A stretch of 47,273 nt of DNA from DAORHV01 sp964458645. Lineage in GTDB: Bacteria > Patescibacteriota > Gracilibacteria > Peribacterales > Peribacteraceae. Shown in pieces: positions 25,078-33,548 of this stretch (its first letter is position 1; each line of letters opens with the position of its first letter). Made by a program: the position numbers and the translations under genes. The notes beneath the pieces are model-generated. The model worked only from the letters and a program-made list of their open reading frames with translations. It had not been told where the DNA came from and searched no databases. The stretch is from the NCBI GenBank assembly GCA_964458645.1, contig CAYWJU010000013.1:1-47273 (forward strand), read 5' to 3'.

Positions 25078-27278
25078 ATGCCAGACCCAAACACTCCTCC
25101 ACCGCTTGACGGTATCACGCCAACCCCAGCACCTTCACCAGTGCCGGTTGCTCCGGTTGCCTCCACCCCACCCGCTGTCGCGGCTGTTGCGGCTGCGGCT
25201 CCTGGCTCGCCAGCAGCTCCGATTGTTCCGGGCGTGCCGCCAGCCGTTAAACCCAAAAAGGGCGGCGTCAGTCCGACCGTCATCGTTTTCGCTGTCATTG
25301 CGGTGGCGTACTGTCTGCCAGGATTATTTCTGTCGGCTATTTTTCCAACGCCAGATGGCAGTCTTGCTGAAGTAAAAACTGCAGGTTATGTGATTTACGG
25401 CCTGGGATTCATCTTCTGGCTTGGCCTAGGAATGCTTGGAATCATGCGCATAGGAACGATAAAAGAGAAGCCCAAAATGCAGCGCATGGCCATGATCCGA
25501 CTTTGCGTGTTTGAAATCCCCATGCTCCTTGTCAGCGGCGTCGTCATCGGAATGATTTCCAGGCCACCGACGCTCACCTTGGACATCATTGCTCCGCTGA
25601 CCGCCAGCGAACTGGTATCGCCGTTGTCGGTGACCTTCGGTTTGGACAGTGCCAAGAAGATTTTTGATCTCGAGAAACTCAAGCCGCTGAAGTACGAATG
25701 GGATATCGGCAACGACGGACTTATCGACCAAGAAACCTTTGACCCGAAGGCAACCTTTCTCTTTGCGAAGTCCGGCATCTTCTCAGTCGTGTGCCGTGTG
25801 CTGATGACCAACAACACGCGTAAAGTCGTATCGCGACGCCTGATTATTCCCAAGGCAAGCTTCGGCGTAGAGCCGCCCTATCCGATTATCGACGAGCCGA
25901 CTAGTTTTACTCTTGAGCACCTGTTCCCGAAAAGCAGCGACAGCACTACGCCGAAATTGGTGAAGGCCAAGTGGGACTTCGATGGCGACGGAAACGTGGA
26001 TTACGAGAGCGATAAGCTCAACGCAGCTTTTACCTATCACAAATTGGGATCGGTGACCGCCTCGGTTGTCATGACGCTCAGCAACCAAACGCAACAGACG
26101 CTCCAGCGCATCGTGCAAGTGGTAAAGCCTCCCGTACAACCATTCCCCATTACACTCGAAACAGAGCCGTCGACGTTGCTTGGCCCACCTCCGTTCGGCG
26201 TGTTGTTCGTGTTAAAAACGACTGAGCCCATCGCCAACGTTTCCTGGAATTTCGGCGATCAGAAAAATGGTGAGGGATTGCGTGTCGCACACGTGTATAA
26301 CGAAGTCGGTAACTACACAGCAACCGCAATCGTTCGCTCCCAGAGCGGCGCAGTGGCGAAACTGAGCCGTGTCGTCCGCATTACCAATCCGCTGGAAATT
26401 CGCGATTTGACGTTCGAGGGCAAGCCGAGCGTTCAGAGTTTTGCGATTACGGGCGAAGTTCCATTGACCGTGAATGTCACCCCAATTACAACACAGCCGC
26501 TCATTTCCTTCTCGTGGGATGCACCCGGCGCCACCGAAGTGCTCACAACCGATAAAACGATCAACGCCGTGTACCGCAAAGAAGGGAAATATTTCCTGGA
26601 CCTCATTGGAATCGATCCCGACCAAAACGTCATGCGTAAGCGCATTAGCGTGAGCGTGAACAGCGCATCCTCCAACGTGCAGTTCACCATGGATCCGCCT
26701 GCGCCCACCGCACCAGCACTGGTGAAGTTCGATGCATCCGATACGTTCATTTCGGCCGGCGAGGAAATCACCGGTTTCGAGTGGGACTTTGGCGACGGTT
26801 TTACGGCTGCCGATAAAACAAAGTTCTCCGGATCCCGTATTGAACACCTCTACGAAAGGCCCGGTACGTATACCATCACCTTGAACGTTCGTACGACGGC
26901 CGGAACGGTCTATTCTGGCAAGCAGCAGTTGGTGGTCCGCGCGCCGCTCATCGACGCCTGTTTCATTGCCAGTCGCAAGTCGGGCAAGGCACCGCTTGGC
27001 GTTCGTTTCGACACCGGCTGTTCCACAGGCGCTTTCACGACATGGTTGTGGGACTTCGGCGACGGTTCGCAGAGCAGCGAGCAGAATCCAACGCACGTAT
27101 TCCTGAAGACCGGCGAGTTCCGCGTGGTGCTTGTATCCACGGACAAAGACGGCTTGCGCAGCAGTAAAGAAACCACGATCTCTGTGACCGGCGAATCCGT
27201 TNNNNNNNNNNTCCTCCGCCAGAAACCATTGACCCATCGACACCCATCGATTCACCTCCTTCTGAACCCACTCCATGA
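25078..27278 (+). CDS. Membrane-anchored PKD-repeat surface protein (sequence gap inside)
   Basis: A Pro/Ala-rich N-terminus (about 1-60) and three membrane helices (about 67-90, 101-122, 138-160) are followed by about six PKD-type Ig-like domains up to residue 705. They show the core YEWDIGNDG, WDFDGDGNVD, WNFGD and WDFGDG motifs. Ten N at 27202-27211 mark an assembly gap; after it the frame changes and continues as PPPETIDPSTPIDSPPSEPTP before TGA at 27276-27278. The true gap length is therefore not a multiple that keeps the frame. PKD arrays usually mediate adhesion or act as extracellular spacers. TATACT lies 13 nt upstream of the ATG. Confidence 0.85.
27202..27211. other. Assembly gap (10 N)
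   Basis: Ten N between two contig ends inside the PKD gene. Downstream coding frame is shifted relative to the upstream frame if the length is taken literally, so the size is a placeholder. Confidence 0.98.
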
Positions 27279-27373
27279 AGCGCAATTCTCTCGTACGACT
27301 GGTCGCATTGATCGGCGTCATTGCCATTGTTGCCGCCGCGCTCCTGCCGGCTCTCAGCGCGATTCCGTTCTAA
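27275..27373 (+). CDS. 32-aa single-pass membrane peptide, ATGA-coupled
   Basis: The ATG overlaps the TGA of the PKD gene (atga, 27275-27278). The product is MKRNSLVRLVALIGVIAIVA and a further 12 residues ending ALSAIPF: a basic N-terminus, one membrane helix of about 20 residues, nothing else. Start-stop overlap and the basic-hydrophobic layout argue that it is translated with the PKD gene. It overlaps the 3' end of the convergent tsaD by 20 bp. Function unknown; a small subunit of the PKD protein complex is possible. Confidence 0.6.
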   Translation: MKRNSLVRLVALIGVIAIVAAALLPALSAIPF

Positions 27374-28388
27374 GTACGCTGAGCAGCGAAATCGTGTCGG
27401 CCGTGAGAATCGGCCGGTTCAACCATGTTGGGTCTTCGCCTGCCAAAAAATCAGCTGCTGCTGCAATCATTGCGCCGTTGTCTGTGCAATACTGTAGCCG
27501 CAGCGGGTAGCGCAACGCTTTGCCGTACTGCGTACACAGACTGCCGGCCATGGAGCGCAGGCGCTCATTTGCCGAAACTCCACCGACGATGTGTATTTCA
27601 CGCACCGCTGGATGTGCTTTCAGCGCGCGTTCCAACTGCGTGAGAAGGTGCGTGCAAATGGCCCACTCGTAACTGGCTGCAATGTCGGCTTTCTGTGAGG
27701 AGGTGAGACCGGAGACACTGTCACGCAGTAGGTATTTCAGTGAAGTTTTCAGGCCCGAAAAACTGAAGTTGTCGGATCCTGCCATGGGCAAGGGGAAGAC
27801 ATGCGCCCGCGCGTTACCGTCCTGTGCAAGTGCGGCCAGCTGCGGTCCGCCGGGGTAGCCGAGCCCGAGCAGCACGGCACCTTTATCGAATGCTTCACCT
27901 GCGGCGTCGTCGACGGTGGTTCCCACACGCGTACCGGTTGTGTGGGACGTTCGGTGCCAGAGGTCTGTGTGACCGCCGGAGACGGACAGTGTGAGAATGG
28001 GGAATTGCGGAGCCTTGTCGCAGTCGAGCCATGTTGAACTTAAGTGTCCCAGCGTGTGATGCACGGGGATCACCGGCAACTTCCAGAGTGCCCCAAGTGT
28101 GCGTGCGGTGGTGGTACCGACCAACAGCGAGCCCAGCAGACCAGGGCACGTTGTGACGGCGATTGCGTCTAAGTCATCTTTGGTGAGCCCAGCGTCCTTC
28201 AGTGCTTTATCGACGACCGGCAAGATGCATTCCACCTGCTTGCGAGCGGCATATTCCGGAATAACGCCGCCGGTAGATCCGAAGTCGCGTTTGGAACTCG
28301 CGATGACGCAACTACGAACCTCCCGGCCGTTTTCCACGATTGCGGCAGAAGTTTCGTCGCACGATGTTTCGAGTCCCAGGATGCGCAC
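27354..28388 (-). CDS. tsaD: tRNA N6-adenosine threonylcarbamoyltransferase TsaD
   Basis: Transfers the threonylcarbamoyl group to A37 of ANN-decoding tRNAs, with TsaB, TsaE and TsaC. The 344 aa begin MRILGLETSCDETSAAIV, contain the metal-binding HTLGH motif, VSGGHTDLW, GGVSANERLR and CTDNGAMIAA: the complete ASKHA-type family pattern. The start is GTG, preceded by a pyrimidine tract (ccctttccttctctccc). No partner Tsa gene is in the window. Confidence 0.97.
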   Translation of the reverse strand: MRILGLETSCDETSAAIVENGREVRSCVIASSKRDFGSTGGVIPEYAARKQVECILPVVDKALKDAGLTKDDLDAIAVTTCPGLLGSLLVGTTTARTLGALWKLPVIPVHHTLGHLSSTWLDCDKAPQFPILTLSVSGGHTDLWHRTSHTTGTRVGTTVDDAAGEAFDKGAVLLGLGYPGGPQLAALAQDGNARAHVFPLPMAGSDNFSFSGLKTSLKYLLRDSVSGLTSSQKADIAASYEWAICTHLLTQLERALKAHPAVREIHIVGGVSANERLRSMAGSLCTQYGKALRYPLRLQYCTDNGAMIAAAADFLAGEDPTWLNRPILTADTISLLSVLRTESR

Positions 28389-28445
28389 GGGTGGCGGGAG
28401 AGAAGGAAAGGGCTACAATCGATGTGTAGTGTACGGCATTCCTTC

Positions 28446-29246
28446 ATGCAGTTCTTCCCGACCCGCACAATTGCGCTCGCCATCGGCCCGCTCAGCATTC
28501 ATTGGTATGGGCTCATGTACCTGCTCGGCTTTGTTATTGGTATGTGGCTGTTACCGCGTTTGCAGAATTATCGAGGACTGTCTTTGGACGCCAAGCAGCG
28601 TGAATCACTGGTCTTGCATGTGTTCTTCGGCGTGCTGTTCGGCGGACGACTCGGATTCGTTTTGTTTTACGGCTTGCCATTCTTCTTGCAGCACCCCACG
28701 CAGATCTTTGCCGTTTGGCAGGGCGGCATGTCATCGCATGGCGGCTTTCTCGGAGTCATACTGATGCTGTTATTGTTTTGTCACAGACAAAAAATTTCCG
28801 TGTTGCATCTTGCCGACACACTCATGGTACCGGTGGCCATTGGTTTGGCATTGGGCAGAGTAGGGAATTACATCAACTTGGAACTGTATGGAACGGTGAC
28901 CGCGTTGCCATGGGGCATGGCCATACCCGGAGTCGAGGGGTTGCGTCATCCGACCCAGATCTATGCTGTCATGAAGGATCTGTTCATTGCTCTGCTCTGC
29001 TTCCTGCACCTTAAGCGTACGCATGGCATGGAGCAGGCGGTAGGAAAGACCGCAGCTCTGTTCCTTATGCTCTACGGCGCGTTACGCTGCATTGTGGAAT
29101 ACTTCCGTGACCAGGTACCGTATGGGTATTTCGATGTCATTGGCATTCCTGTCAGTCGCGGCCAATTGCTTACACTGCCGGTGATTGCGCTTGGCTTTCT
29201 TTTGTGGTTGTTTCTTTGGGGGCGCAACAAGCGTGCAGACGCTTAG
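28446..29246 (+). CDS. lgt: Phosphatidylglycerol-prolipoprotein diacylglyceryl transferase Lgt
   Basis: Membrane enzyme that attaches diacylglycerol to the lipobox Cys of prolipoproteins, needed for the many lipoproteins in this window. The 266-aa protein has about seven helices and the motifs SIHWYGLMYLLGF, SSHGGFLG, GRVGNYINLELYG and RHPTQIYAV, matching Lgt (the Arg and Asn of the GRxGN motif are kept). The frame opens at 28422 but MQFFPTRTIALAIGPLSIHW is the normal family N-terminus. Its stop overlaps the stop of the convergent MurE-like gene. Confidence 0.96.
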   Translation: MQFFPTRTIALAIGPLSIHWYGLMYLLGFVIGMWLLPRLQNYRGLSLDAKQRESLVLHVFFGVLFGGRLGFVLFYGLPFFLQHPTQIFAVWQGGMSSHGGFLGVILMLLLFCHRQKISVLHLADTLMVPVAIGLALGRVGNYINLELYGTVTALPWGMAIPGVEGLRHPTQIYAVMKDLFIALLCFLHLKRTHGMEQAVGKTAALFLMLYGALRCIVEYFRDQVPYGYFDVIGIPVSRGQLLTLPVIALGFLLWLFLWGRNKRADA

Positions 29247-30556
29247 GTCTTCTTGAGCGTGGCAAGCAATTCACGCGCAATTTGGCGTTCGTCCCATGGA
29301 ATGAGTCCGCCTTGCGTTTGCATTGTTTGGCATGCCCCCATCCCGCACAACACCACGCTGTCGCCGGGCTTGGCATGACTGAGTAGGAACGCGATTGCTT
29401 CCCGTCGGTCCGGAATTTTGTGACCTTCGGCCTTGGTGGTATCCACTCCGGCCCAGACTTCTTCGATAATCTTGTTCGTATCCTCGGTCACGGTTTCATC
29501 CGTTGAAACAACAACTACATCCGCCAATGCACTGCAGATGCCGCCGATCACCGGACGTTTTTCGCGCATACGGTTGCCGCACGCGCCGGTAAGCACCAAG
29601 ACGCGTCCGCCGGCTTTGGTCATTGCGCGGACTGCAGAGAGCGTCTTCTCATACGCAAGCGGCGTGACCGTGAAGTCCACGAACAATGAAAATGGCTGCC
29701 CCTCGTCGATGCGTTCCAGTCGGCCTGGTACACCTCTGAAGGCCGTCACGCCCTGTGCGCACATGTTCAATGGAACGCCGACGGCATGCGCGCTGCCAAT
29801 GGCGCAGAGTGCGTTCTCCAAATTGAACAATCCGGGTACATGGAGCTTTAGTGGGTACGCTTTGCCGTTCTGATCATGCATGATGGCCGAAACAGAGTTC
29901 GCCCCTGCCTGGATGTCGGTCAACCAGAGCGAGACGTCGCAGTCGGAAAACGGTCCGGGCTTGCCGGTGCCGTCGTACCCGAACGTCTTCGCGCTTGGAA
30001 TGTTTTTGTAGGACTCGAAAGTCTTGTCGCAAACATTCAGCACTTTCGTACCCATGCCTCCAAGCATGCGGAACAGTAGACCCTTGTCGGCGCGGTATTG
30101 CTCCATGCTGCCGTGGTAATCCAGATGCTCGAGTGATGTATTGGTAATGGCGGCGACTTCGGGCTTCATGGGGCCGAGCCTGCCTTGTACGAGCCCGTGT
30201 GATGCCGCTTCGGCGACGAAGAACTCGCAACCGGCATCCGCGCACTTTTTCAAAAATCGCTGGAACGGCGCATGTTCAATGGACGTCATGTGCGTTTCGT
30301 TCCAATCGACTTGGTCGTTCACCTGGAAAAACGTGGTACTGGCAGCGCCGACTGTTTTTTGCGCCGCACGCAAGATGCATGCAGTCATGCCAGTTACGGT
30401 TGTTTTGCCGTCAGTTCCGGTAACACCGATGATTCGCATCTTTCGGCTGGGAATGCCGTTATGCAAAGCGGCTTTCCAGCCTTTGGACCGATGCCACGCC
30501 AGCCGAAAAGGATGTCGATCGGGAATGGCGCGTTTTACGAGGCTTTTGAGTCGCAC
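29243..30556 (-). CDS. murE: MurE-like Mur ligase lacking the N-terminal domain
   Basis: ATP-dependent amino-acid ligase of peptidoglycan precursor synthesis. The P-loop GVTGTDGKTTV is at about residue 44, far earlier than in classical MurE (~110), because the N-terminal UDP-binding domain is replaced by about 40 basic residues; this shortened form is common in CPR. The carbamylated-Lys region (YRADKGLLF) is kept. The usual DYAHTPD is VDFTVTPLA, and the DAP-specific DNPR loop reads STDETVTED, so the added residue cannot be predicted. The start is GTG and overlaps the upstream gene by 22 bp, forming an operon with it. Confidence 0.85.
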   Translation of the reverse strand: MRLKSLVKRAIPDRHPFRLAWHRSKGWKAALHNGIPSRKMRIIGVTGTDGKTTVTGMTACILRAAQKTVGAASTTFFQVNDQVDWNETHMTSIEHAPFQRFLKKCADAGCEFFVAEAASHGLVQGRLGPMKPEVAAITNTSLEHLDYHGSMEQYRADKGLLFRMLGGMGTKVLNVCDKTFESYKNIPSAKTFGYDGTGKPGPFSDCDVSLWLTDIQAGANSVSAIMHDQNGKAYPLKLHVPGLFNLENALCAIGSAHAVGVPLNMCAQGVTAFRGVPGRLERIDEGQPFSLFVDFTVTPLAYEKTLSAVRAMTKAGGRVLVLTGACGNRMREKRPVIGGICSALADVVVVSTDETVTEDTNKIIEEVWAGVDTTKAEGHKIPDRREAIAFLLSHAKPGDSVVLCGMGACQTMQTQGGLIPWDERQIARELLATLKKT

Positions 30557-30915
30557 GAAGCCAGGATACCACGCGTGATCCTGATGTCATCCGCAATGGC
30601 GGCTTTCAATGCCTCTGCGTCGGGAAAATCCTGAACATCACGAATGCGCGCCAGGATGACGATGTCGATGCGCTCTGGTACATCGTCAATGTGCGAATCC
30701 AGTACATGCACTTCCAGGGATTCGGAATCGTTGAATACCAAACGTGGGCCGTAGTGCAGCGCGCCTTCGTAGTTTTTGCCGTTCAATCCGACTCGACATA
30801 CGTAAATGCCGTGCGCCAAACTTTTTGGTGCATCGGAAAGATTCATGTTGATCGTCGGCACCTTCAATCCACGACCGCGACCTGCTCCCCGCACGGTGCG
30901 TGCGGAAAAGCGGAT
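30535..30915 (-). CDS. Stand-alone riboflavin-kinase-like protein, possible ATC start
   Basis: The 126-aa product carries the riboflavin kinase (RibF C-terminal) signature: ARTVRGAGRGRGLKVPTINM (nucleotide loop GxGRGxxLxxPTxN), YEGALHYGPRLVF and SLEVHVLDSHID. It would make FMN from riboflavin; the FAD synthetase half of RibF is absent. No ATG exists near the expected N-terminus. TATAAT (30922-30927) ends 6 nt before an ATC whose frame gives the expected MRFSARTVRGAGRG beginning. A GTG at 30894 would cut the first strand. Upstream extension to 31068 runs through the preceding gene in another frame. Confidence 0.72.
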   Translation of the reverse strand: MRFSARTVRGAGRGRGLKVPTINMNLSDAPKSLAHGIYVCRVGLNGKNYEGALHYGPRLVFNDSESLEVHVLDSHIDDVPERIDIVILARIRDVQDFPDAEALKAAIADDIRITRGILASCDSKAS

Positions 30916-30922
30916 AGCCGGA

Positions 30923-31432
30923 TTATACAGCGGCGGGAGGAGTTCCAGGAGGCGTTGTGGGAGCGGGGGTCTGCGCAGGAGCAACGGCAGGAGTTTGCGG
31001 TGGCTCGCGTCGGCTTCGTAGGTCCTGCATGATATCACCAAGTCTGCGCGGGTCGCCACGCGCTCCAAGATTTACGGCTTGTCGCACATCGGCGACCGAG
31101 GCGCGCATCTTCGCCACGCTGGAGTTGCCGCCCGGCATGGGAATGGGAATCAGCGATGCAAGTTGCAAACCGGTCTTTATGCCGCCGACTGCGAGCATGG
31201 AGCTGAACTTGAAGATCCATTCGCTCGGCCGAAGCACCAAGAGTTTCAAGCCGAGTGATCCGCCGTTTTTCAATGCGGAGAATGTCATGGCACCCGGTAT
31301 GTCGAACGCGCTTTTGCTGCCAGCAGCCTTCGCATCATTCAATACGTTCTTGCCGCTGGTGCGTACATCCTGCAGCGCGCGCTTTGCCTCGCGACCAACG
31401 AATCCCGCAGCTCCTTCGATTCCTGGTGACAT
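30923..31432 (-). CDS. Hypothetical protein with Pro-rich tail (169 aa)
   Basis: Begins MSPGIEGAAGFVGREAKRAL. An amphipathic helical N-terminal part, a hydrophobic middle (LKLLVLRPSEWIFKFSSMLA, about 69-90) that may touch or span the membrane, a charged helix, and a C-terminal Pro/Thr/Ala tail (VAPAQTPAPTTPPGTPPAAV). It is the first gene of the operon with the riboflavin-kinase-like and MurE-like genes: its TAA sits in the next gene's TATAAT box. No family recognised. Confidence 0.65.
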   Translation of the reverse strand: MSPGIEGAAGFVGREAKRALQDVRTSGKNVLNDAKAAGSKSAFDIPGAMTFSALKNGGSLGLKLLVLRPSEWIFKFSSMLAVGGIKTGLQLASLIPIPMPGGNSSVAKMRASVADVRQAVNLGARGDPRRLGDIMQDLRSRREPPQTPAVAPAQTPAPTTPPGTPPAAV

Positions 31433-31437
31433 AAAAA

Positions 31438-31461
31438 CTGGAGAGGTGTAAATCTCTCCAG
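31438..31461 (-). promoter_or_regulatory. Perfect 8-bp inverted repeat in the 5' region (possible operator)
   Basis: ctggagag, 8-nt loop gtgtaaat, ctctccag. On the minus strand it lies just after a TATACT box and ends 5 nt before the ATG at 31432. It could be an operator or an RNA hairpin that hides the start. No matching copy was noticed elsewhere in the window. Confidence 0.55.
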
Positions 31462-31490
31462 TATACCAGAAAGCGGTGTTCAGCGCACGC

Positions 31491-32099
31491 TTAGGCCTGT
31501 ACGCTGTTCAGATACTTGTAGACCCAGGCTGCTGCAACAGCACCGACGATGGGAGCGAGCAAATACATCGGCGAAACGGAGCCGATGCCGATGGCGACTG
31601 CCGGATTCAGTACGCCATTGCTGGCGACGGAAGCGGCCAAAATACCGAGCAGGAGTGATCCTCCGATGGTCAAACCGGAAGCAGCGGCATGCACGCGGCC
31701 GTAGACAACGGCCGAGATGCCGAAGACGAGTACGAACGCGCCCATTGCCTCGGCTACGCCAATGCGTGGCGTGTTGGCTACCAAGATGGTCGGCATGAAA
31801 CCCGTGCCGTAGGTCTTGGCGACCCACATGGCGGCAAGCGCGCCCAAGATCTGCACGACGATGTAGATGAGAGCATCTACTGGCGAAATCTTGCGGATGC
31901 TGGCAAGTGCCACGGTGACGGCTGGATTCAAATGGGTTCCGGAAATGTTGCCGACGGTGTAGACGAATAGGCCTACGGTCAGTCCGGCGATGATCGGCGT
32001 AGCCAACGGAAAGTCGCTGGTCAGTGATAGCGTCACGAGCAGCGTGAGCGCGAACGTGCCGATGAACTCAGCAAGATATTTCGGAAGATTCTTCATCAT
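31491..32099 (-). CDS. Aquaporin/MIP family channel
   Basis: A 202-aa channel protein with six helices and two half-helices. The first NPA box is intact in GTHLNPAVTVAL (near 60), the second reads NGVLNPAVAIG (near 165). Normally Arg follows the second NPA (NPAR) and forms the narrow filter; here it is Val, so the pore should be wider or less selective, and water versus glycerol or other solute cannot be decided. The leader is pyrimidine-rich (ccttttcccttctttccc) and TACAAT is about 28 nt upstream. Confidence 0.9.
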   Translation of the reverse strand: MMKNLPKYLAEFIGTFALTLLVTLSLTSDFPLATPIIAGLTVGLFVYTVGNISGTHLNPAVTVALASIRKISPVDALIYIVVQILGALAAMWVAKTYGTGFMPTILVANTPRIGVAEAMGAFVLVFGISAVVYGRVHAAASGLTIGGSLLLGILAASVASNGVLNPAVAIGIGSVSPMYLLAPIVGAVAAAWVYKYLNSVQA

Positions 32100-32123
32100 G
32101 GGAAAGAAGGGAAAAGGAGTGGA

Positions 32124-32645
32124 TTAGATTGTAACACCGGTTCCCGTTGCGTTCCCAGGCTTCCGTAACTCGAAGTAGCCGAGCGCAAACGGGTAGCCCG
32201 GTACAAGTCGTACATGAACCTTGCCCAGAAAGTGCCCTGGTTCAATTTCCACGATTTCATCGGTGACCAGCTTGAGCCACTCGGGGTTTCCGGTCACGTT
32301 ATAGTCGAGTTTGAGCACGTCCAGTCCAGCATCTCGCAGTGCTTTGGCCGGATACAATGCAAACGGATACAGCCGTTCAAGTTTTTCACCTTCGCCGAAG
32401 CGATTCAATCCGGCTTTCTTGGATCGGATGAATTCTTTACCACGCCAGTTACCTGCGTACCCCGAAACCGTGCCGATATACGGACCATCTGGAAGCTCCT
32501 TTGGCACGGTTCCTTGCAAGAATTTGGCTTCCAAGTCGCCGTGCTGCGTGCTCCAGGTAACCGCAATGCCCAGTGCCATGATTACTACGAATACTAGAAA
32601 AAGAATGATGCCGACCGGTTTTGCGATCGCTTTGATGATATGCAT
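32124..32645 (-). CDS. Membrane-anchored protein of unknown function (173 aa), leaderless
   Basis: MHIIKAIAKPVGIILFLVFV is an N-terminal anchor helix followed by an extracytoplasmic domain with conserved-looking GPYIGTVSGYAGNWRGKEF and a beta-rich C-terminus (HFLGKVHVRLVPGYPFALGY). No family recognised. TATCAT (32653-32658) ends 7 nt before this ATG, which decides against the longer frame beginning at 32723. Confidence 0.7.
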   Translation of the reverse strand: MHIIKAIAKPVGIILFLVFVVIMALGIAVTWSTQHGDLEAKFLQGTVPKELPDGPYIGTVSGYAGNWRGKEFIRSKKAGLNRFGEGEKLERLYPFALYPAKALRDAGLDVLKLDYNVTGNPEWLKLVTDEIVEIEPGHFLGKVHVRLVPGYPFALGYFELRKPGNATGTGVTI

Positions 32646-32688
32646 GGCAGCCATGATAGCAGGACTCCTATTTTGTATTTGCAAATAC

Positions 32689-32744
32689 ACCGGCGAAGGC
32701 ATGCTCCGCCTGCCTGGAGCCACGCACTTCGCGAAGTGCGTGGC
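32689..32744. repeat. Repeat next to tRNA-Ser(TGA) plus 26-bp perfect palindrome
   Basis: Positions 32689-32727 (accggcgaaggc, gctccgcctgcctggagcc, acgcac) match the copy at 38537-38573 near the other tRNA-Ser. It contains a ggctcc-type/ggagcc hairpin. It runs into the perfect palindrome gccacgcacttcg/cgaagtgcgtggc (32719-32744), whose end overlaps the tRNA 3' end and may act in processing or termination. Confidence 0.6.
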
Positions 32745-32830
32745 GGAAGGGGAGGGATTCGAACCCTCGAACCCCGTGAGGGGTTAACAGTTTTCAAGAC
32801 TGTCGCCATCGACCACTCGGCCACCCTTCC
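32741..32830 (-). tRNA. tRNA-Ser (anticodon TGA)
   Basis: A 90-nt class II tRNA with acceptor ggaaggg/cccttcc, D-arm gccgagtggtcgatggc, anticodon loop cttgaaa, a long variable arm (aacccctcacggggtt) and an encoded CCA. It reads UCA-type codons. Confidence 0.97.
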
Positions 32831-32895
32831 ACATCGTGAGTATACCCAAAGATCCCGTGAAATACTTTGCCGACTGTCGTGCGAAAGTTCCAGGA

Positions 32896-32924
32896 TTGAA
32901 GAAAGTCACTTTTTCGGCTATACT
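32896..32924 (+). promoter_or_regulatory. Sigma70-type promoter with short leader
   Basis: ttgaag (32896-32901), 17 bp, tatact (32919-32924); the ATG at 32946 is 21 nt further. The leader contains aaggaa, one of the few purine-rich sites before a start in this window. Confidence 0.65.
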
Positions 32925-32945
32925 ATAAGGAAATATCCACACAAT

Positions 32946-33548
32946 ATGAGTGCTTTTCTTCTGAGTATTGCGGACCAGATAAGCTCATCGACTGCTTTGC
33001 AGATTTTCTCCGCAAGCACCAGTTTGTTGCTTATTGCATTGTTGGGCTTGGTTTGGGCAAGAGCCGTGCATTGGACCTTTCTCGATTCCATGCCATTGAG
33101 TCGAGTGGAATGGGAGCATCCCGTACTGCCCTCATTGCGTCGCATCGGTCTGCAGGCGGCAGCGTTTCTCTGTGTATTCATCGCAGTTGGCGCCACGCAA
33201 CAAGGTCTCGCTGACGAACCGTTTCAGGTCATTCGGCAATTCGGCCCCGTATTCATTCTTGCAGCAATAGGCATTGCAGCCGAGTTGCACACATCGATTC
33301 GAGTGCACATCTACGGGCTGGCACTGAGTCTTGGAACGGCAATTGGTCTTAGCATTGCTTCCCTTGCGAGGCTGGCGACGCTTTCCGCAGCGGGCATTGC
33401 GTCATCGCTGTTCCTGAGCGGTGCCGTCGTACTGTTGTTGTCCGTGCAAATGCTGCACCGAGACACAACCAAGCACTGGCCGATTCCCGCACATGCACTG
33501 CTGATCGTAGCGGCAATACTCTGGGCGTATTTCCACAATGTGATGTGA
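32946..33548 (+). CDS. Integral membrane protein of unknown function (200 aa)
   Basis: Five to six hydrophobic helices (LLLIALLGLVWARAVHWTFL, LQAAAFLCVFIAVGA, FGPVFILAAIGIAA, LALSLGTAIGLSIA, GIASSLFLSGAVVLLL, HALLIVAAILWAYF). No family recognised. The TGA stop overlaps the GTG start of the pilin-like gene, so both are probably translated together and this may be its membrane partner. Confidence 0.7.
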   Translation: MSAFLLSIADQISSSTALQIFSASTSLLLIALLGLVWARAVHWTFLDSMPLSRVEWEHPVLPSLRRIGLQAAAFLCVFIAVGATQQGLADEPFQVIRQFGPVFILAAIGIAAELHTSIRVHIYGLALSLGTAIGLSIASLARLATLSAAGIASSLFLSGAVVLLLSVQMLHRDTTKHWPIPAHALLIVAAILWAYFHNVM

